From an uncultured Halomonas sp. (lineage in GTDB: Bacteria; Pseudomonadota; Gammaproteobacteria; Pseudomonadales; Halomonadaceae): a stretch of DNA of 64,000 bases. Where the stretch lies: assembly GCF_947501415.1 (NCBI RefSeq), contig NZ_CANMVL010000005.1:45963-109962 (forward strand). Direction: 5' to 3'. Below the pieces are notes generated by a model that searched no databases, was not told the origin of the DNA, and worked only from the letters and a program-made list of their open reading frames with translations. Position 1 is the first letter of the stretch. Every line of letters begins with the position of its first letter. The position numbers were made by a program, and so were the translations under genes. This document shows, piece after piece, positions 61,459 through 64,000 of the stretch.

Positions 61459-62472
61459 CTAGCCCTGACCCTTGAGCTGCTCCTTGAGCTGCTTGGGCAC
61501 CTGCTTGATGATCAGGCGGTCGCTTGTCTCGTCGTACTCGACGCTGGAACCCAGCAGATGGGAGTCGAAGCTGATCGAGACGCCGCCGGCGCGCCCGGTA
61601 AAGCGCTTGAACTGGTTCAGGGTCTTGCGATCCGGCGGGATCTCCGGCGACAGCCCGTAGTCGGCATTGCGGATATGGTCGTAGAAGGCCTTGGGCTGCT
61701 GCTCGTCGAGCAGCCCCGAGAGCTCCTCCAGGGTGATCGGCTCGCCCCGGCTGGCCTGCTCGCTGGCATAGTCCACCAGGGTCTCGGTCTTCTCTCGGCT
61801 GCTCTCTTCGGGCAGGTCCTCTTGCTCCACGTAGTCGCTGAAGGCCTTGAGCAGGGTGCGGGTCTCCCCCGGGGCATCGACGCCCTCCACGGCACCCAGC
61901 AGGGCCGCGAAGCCCTCGGCCAGCGCCTTGCCGCCGCGCTCACGGCTCCAGGAGAGATACTGTCGGGAGTCGCCGCGCTGCCACTGGCTGATATCGAGCC
62001 GAGCGGCCAGGCTCATCTGGGTCATATTGAGCTGGCGCGCCGGCGTCGGCTGCAGGTCGTCGTCGATGGCGAATCCCTCTCGATGGTGCAGCACGGCCAG
62101 GGTCAGGAAGCGAGCATCGCCGAAACGCGTGTCCAGCACCATCAGGTCACCGGAAACGGAGAGGTGGGCATCCAGCAGCCTGGCGAGACGTTCGGCGAGG
62201 TCTCGTGTCAAGGCAACGAAGTCGTGCTGCTCCTCGAGGTAGGCGGTGAGCTCCGTCGCCAGTGCTGAGGGGCCCGCATTACCCTCATCGACCTGGTCGC
62301 TCTCCGCGAAATGACCCCATGCCTTGTTCTTGGCGTGGTAGGCGCGGGTCAGCCCCTCGAGCATGGACTCCAGGGCCTCCGACTCGGGCAGGGGGGCGCT
62401 TGCCGGCAGCAGGCGGGCCGGTGTGTCACCGCTCTTTTCGATGCGATGAACGATGGCGTTGAGGATGGGCAT
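61459..62472 (-). CDS. yejK: Nucleoid-associated protein YejK
   Basis: A 337-residue protein of the YejK/NdpA family (E. coli NdpA 335). The N-terminal IVHRIEKSGDTPARLLPASA and the C-terminal IPPDRKTLNQFKRFTGRAGG, followed by GVSISFDSHLLG, match the family. It binds nucleoid DNA. Seven bases separate its stop from the start of the ABC exporter downstream, so the two may be cotranscribed. Confidence 0.93.
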   Translation of the reverse strand: MPILNAIVHRIEKSGDTPARLLPASAPLPESEALESMLEGLTRAYHAKNKAWGHFAESDQVDEGNAGPSALATELTAYLEEQHDFVALTRDLAERLARLLDAHLSVSGDLMVLDTRFGDARFLTLAVLHHREGFAIDDDLQPTPARQLNMTQMSLAARLDISQWQRGDSRQYLSWSRERGGKALAEGFAALLGAVEGVDAPGETRTLLKAFSDYVEQEDLPEESSREKTETLVDYASEQASRGEPITLEELSGLLDEQQPKAFYDHIRNADYGLSPEIPPDRKTLNQFKRFTGRAGGVSISFDSHLLGSSVEYDETSDRLIIKQVPKQLKEQLKGQG

Positions 62473-62636
62473 GGGACCTCCCGCGATGGTGGACGAGGGC
62501 AGGCATGATACCCGCCACTGCCTTCTGCCGATAGGCGACCACCCGCCAGCGTCCGTCGAGGCAGGCGGTCATCGAGCCGTGGGTGAGCTACCCTCAATAT
62601 CGATAGCATGGGCCCCGCATGGACGAGGAAACCAAA

Positions 62637-63260
62637 ATGAAACGCAGCATGACACTCTTTGCAGCAGGTGCGCTGAGCCTGAGTGGCTGGGCGACACAGG
62701 CCCTGGCCGATGAGGTCACGGAGCAGATCGAGCTGGGCCTGGAGCTCTACCAGGGTGACGAGTATGGCGCGGCGATCACCGAGCTTGAGTTCGCCATCAG
62801 CGATATCCGCAAGCTGATGTCGTCGCGAATCGCCGAGACCTTTCCCGACCCTCCCGAAGGGTGGAGCGCGGCCGAGGTTAACACCAGTGGCGGTGGCGGG
62901 GCGGCCGCAATGTTCGGAGGTGGGGGCAGCATGCTGGAGCGGGAGTATCGGCAGGAGGGGGGAGAAGGTCGGCTGACCGCTCAACTGATGATCGATAACC
63001 CGATGATTCAGGCCATGTCGGCGATGTTCAGCAACCCGGCGCTGATCGCCGCTCAACCCAATATGGAGCGTATTCGCATCGGGCGTGAGTCGGCCATCCT
63101 CAAGTGGGACGCGGCTAACGGCAGCGCCGAGGCTTCCTTCCTGATGGATGGGCGCATTCTGATGCAGGTCAACGGCAGCGGGTTGGCGTCGGAGGAGCCG
63201 GCGGTGTCATTGCTCAAGGCGTGGGATCTCGACGCCGTGCGCGAGCACTCCGCGCGCTAG
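62637..63260 (+). CDS. Exported hypothetical protein
   Basis: A 207-residue protein starting at ATG 62637 after GAGGAAA, with a signal peptide (hydrophobic residues about 6-24, cleavage after ALA). The mature part contains a glycine-rich loop (SGGGGAAAMFGGGG) and repeated methionines (MIQAMSAMF). The segment ELGLELYQGDEYGAAITELE looks like a TPR-like helix. No family recognised. A 22-bp perfect hairpin follows its stop, separating it from a convergent gene. Confidence 0.7.
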   Translation: MKRSMTLFAAGALSLSGWATQALADEVTEQIELGLELYQGDEYGAAITELEFAISDIRKLMSSRIAETFPDPPEGWSAAEVNTSGGGGAAAMFGGGGSMLEREYRQEGGEGRLTAQLMIDNPMIQAMSAMFSNPALIAAQPNMERIRIGRESAILKWDAANGSAEASFLMDGRILMQVNGSGLASEEPAVSLLKAWDLDAVREHSAR

Positions 63261-63300
63261 CCTCCTGGTCAGGTCCCTTTACTACACCACTACAGCTACT

Positions 63301-63354
63301 ACAGCCCCCCTCTACAGCCCCCTTTCTTCGCCGGGGGCTGTAGAGGGGGGCTGT
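63301..63354. terminator. Long perfect hairpin between convergent genes
   Basis: A perfect 22-bp inverted repeat (63301-63322 and 63333-63354) with a 10-nt loop. It is GC-rich and lies between two convergent stops, so it probably acts as a bidirectional terminator. Short CTACAG-type and CTTTCGTCATTCGGGG direct repeats flank it. Confidence 0.7.
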
Positions 63355-63400
63355 GCCTTTCGTCATTCGGGGCTTTCGTCATTCGGGGCATTCGATCTAT

Positions 63401-64000
63401 CTACTTTATCTCGAAGGAGTGGCGTTCCAGCACCTCCCCGCTGTCACTGGCCGTGTAGCGCAGCTCGTAGCTGCCCGCTGTCGATGGGGCGAACAGCTGC
63501 AGCGGACTGCCCTGGCTGGCGCGTGCCTCGCGGATGGCCTTGGCATCATCGGGGGCATCGGCCGCCACGATCTGGATAACGTCCTCGTAGCGCCCCGGGC
63601 CCTGCCAGTTCACCTCGATCACCCCTCCGGCCTCGGGGCTCCCCTCGATGGCCAGGCTGACCTCGCCGGCGCCCACGCTGACCGGTAGGCTGGCCAGGGT
63701 TCTTCCCGACTGCTGAATCACATAGCGCACCTCGTATTCGCCCGGCTCGGCGGGAGCGTCGAGGGTGACTGGCGAGCCTCTGCTGGTCCGCACATAGTCG
63801 GCATAGCTCCCCTCGGGGGCACCGGCCTCGACGATGGTGATGTAGTCACGGGGGTTGTCCGGGCCTACCCACTCCACCTGAAACCTGCCGCTCGGCAGAA
63901 TGGGGTCGTTGACCATCAGTTGCGCCGTTGCAGGCACGAGAGTGATCGACTGGCTGGCAAGGGTGCGCTTGGACTGCTGGATCACGTAGCGGATCTCGTG
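63401..64000 (-). CDS. Repeat-containing envelope protein, C-terminal part
   Basis: The frame is open to the window edge, so at least the N-terminus is missing. The visible 199 residues hold at least two tandem beta-sandwich repeats of about 87 residues with the pattern (V/E)WxGPxxxxDxIxIV, xGSPxxLxAPxxxGxYEVRYV and QSGRTLAS. Such repeats occur in the C-terminal parts of Ig-like or VWA-containing surface proteins of marine gammaproteobacteria. Function unknown; extracytoplasmic location is inferred. Confidence 0.6.
   Translation of the reverse strand, partial: HEIRYVIQQSKRTLASQSITLVPATAQLMVNDPILPSGRFQVEWVGPDNPRDYITIVEAGAPEGSYADYVRTSRGSPVTLDAPAEPGEYEVRYVIQQSGRTLASLPVSVGAGEVSLAIEGSPEAGGVIEVNWQGPGRYEDVIQIVAADAPDDAKAIREARASQGSPLQLFAPSTAGSYELRYTASDSGEVLERHSFEIK

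Overview
The window is high-GC gammaproteobacterial DNA and holds two blocks: the right part of a lambda-like siphovirus prophage (1 to about 22,690) and a stretch of host core chromosome (about 22,700 to 64,000). The host gene order lepA-lepB-rnc-era-recO-pdxJ-acpS, then a GacS/BarA-type kinase, cysM-rlmD-relA-mazG-ppc, matches Oceanospirillales/Pseudomonas-type genomes. The intergenic repeats resemble those I associate with Halomonadaceae. I infer a Halomonas-like host; a 16S or marker-gene search would be needed to confirm it.

Prophage, left to right: a tightly overlapping recombination and late-regulation operon (HTH protein, NinB, zinc protein, RusA, small ORFs, a possible Q-like gene, 14-3,364); a late promoter with a perfect inverted repeat over its -10; a lysis module (M15 peptidase endolysin, a coiled-coil membrane protein, a 3TM holin, 3,537-4,852); a terminator; then what I read as a C4-type antisense RNA followed by its target on a KilA-N antirepressor gene (4,969-5,584). 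DNA packaging and head genes follow (TerS, TerL, portal, minor head protein, scaffold, capsid), then connectors, tail terminator, tail tube, a G/GT tail chaperone pair with a canonical -1 frameshift site, and the tape measure protein. A small cassette that looks like morons (17,013-18,153) interrupts the tail genes. Tail-tip genes end at 22,491, and a terminator and a 5' tRNA-Gly fragment mark the right junction. Integrase, repressor and early genes are not in the window and should lie to the left.

Host block: translation and RNA-processing genes lepA, lepB, rnc, era, recO, pdxJ and acpS run rightward. A hybrid sensor kinase sits opposite, divergent from cysM. The stringent-response cluster cysM-rlmD-relA-mazG-ppc follows. 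Next come an outer-membrane barrel protein, panE-topB, an ABC1-family kinase, a SEC-C protein, an AmpG permease, an RfaH-like factor and a SlyD-type FKBP. A 36-residue CcoM-like membrane peptide lies behind a textbook FNR/ANR promoter. Then a lytic transglycosylase with proS, a CoA-transferase, a satD-DUF3307 pair with three operator-like palindromes, a MoxR-VWA pair, a cupin, a phosphoesterase, an ABC exporter, yejK and two envelope proteins, the last cut by the window edge.

The strongest non-gene observations are the C4 antisense RNA/antirepressor immunity module, the G/GT frameshift signal, the attachment junction in tRNA-Gly, the tandem FNR sites in front of the CcoM-like gene, and the triple palindrome in front of satD. 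Family names come from recognised motifs read by eye; no database search was run.
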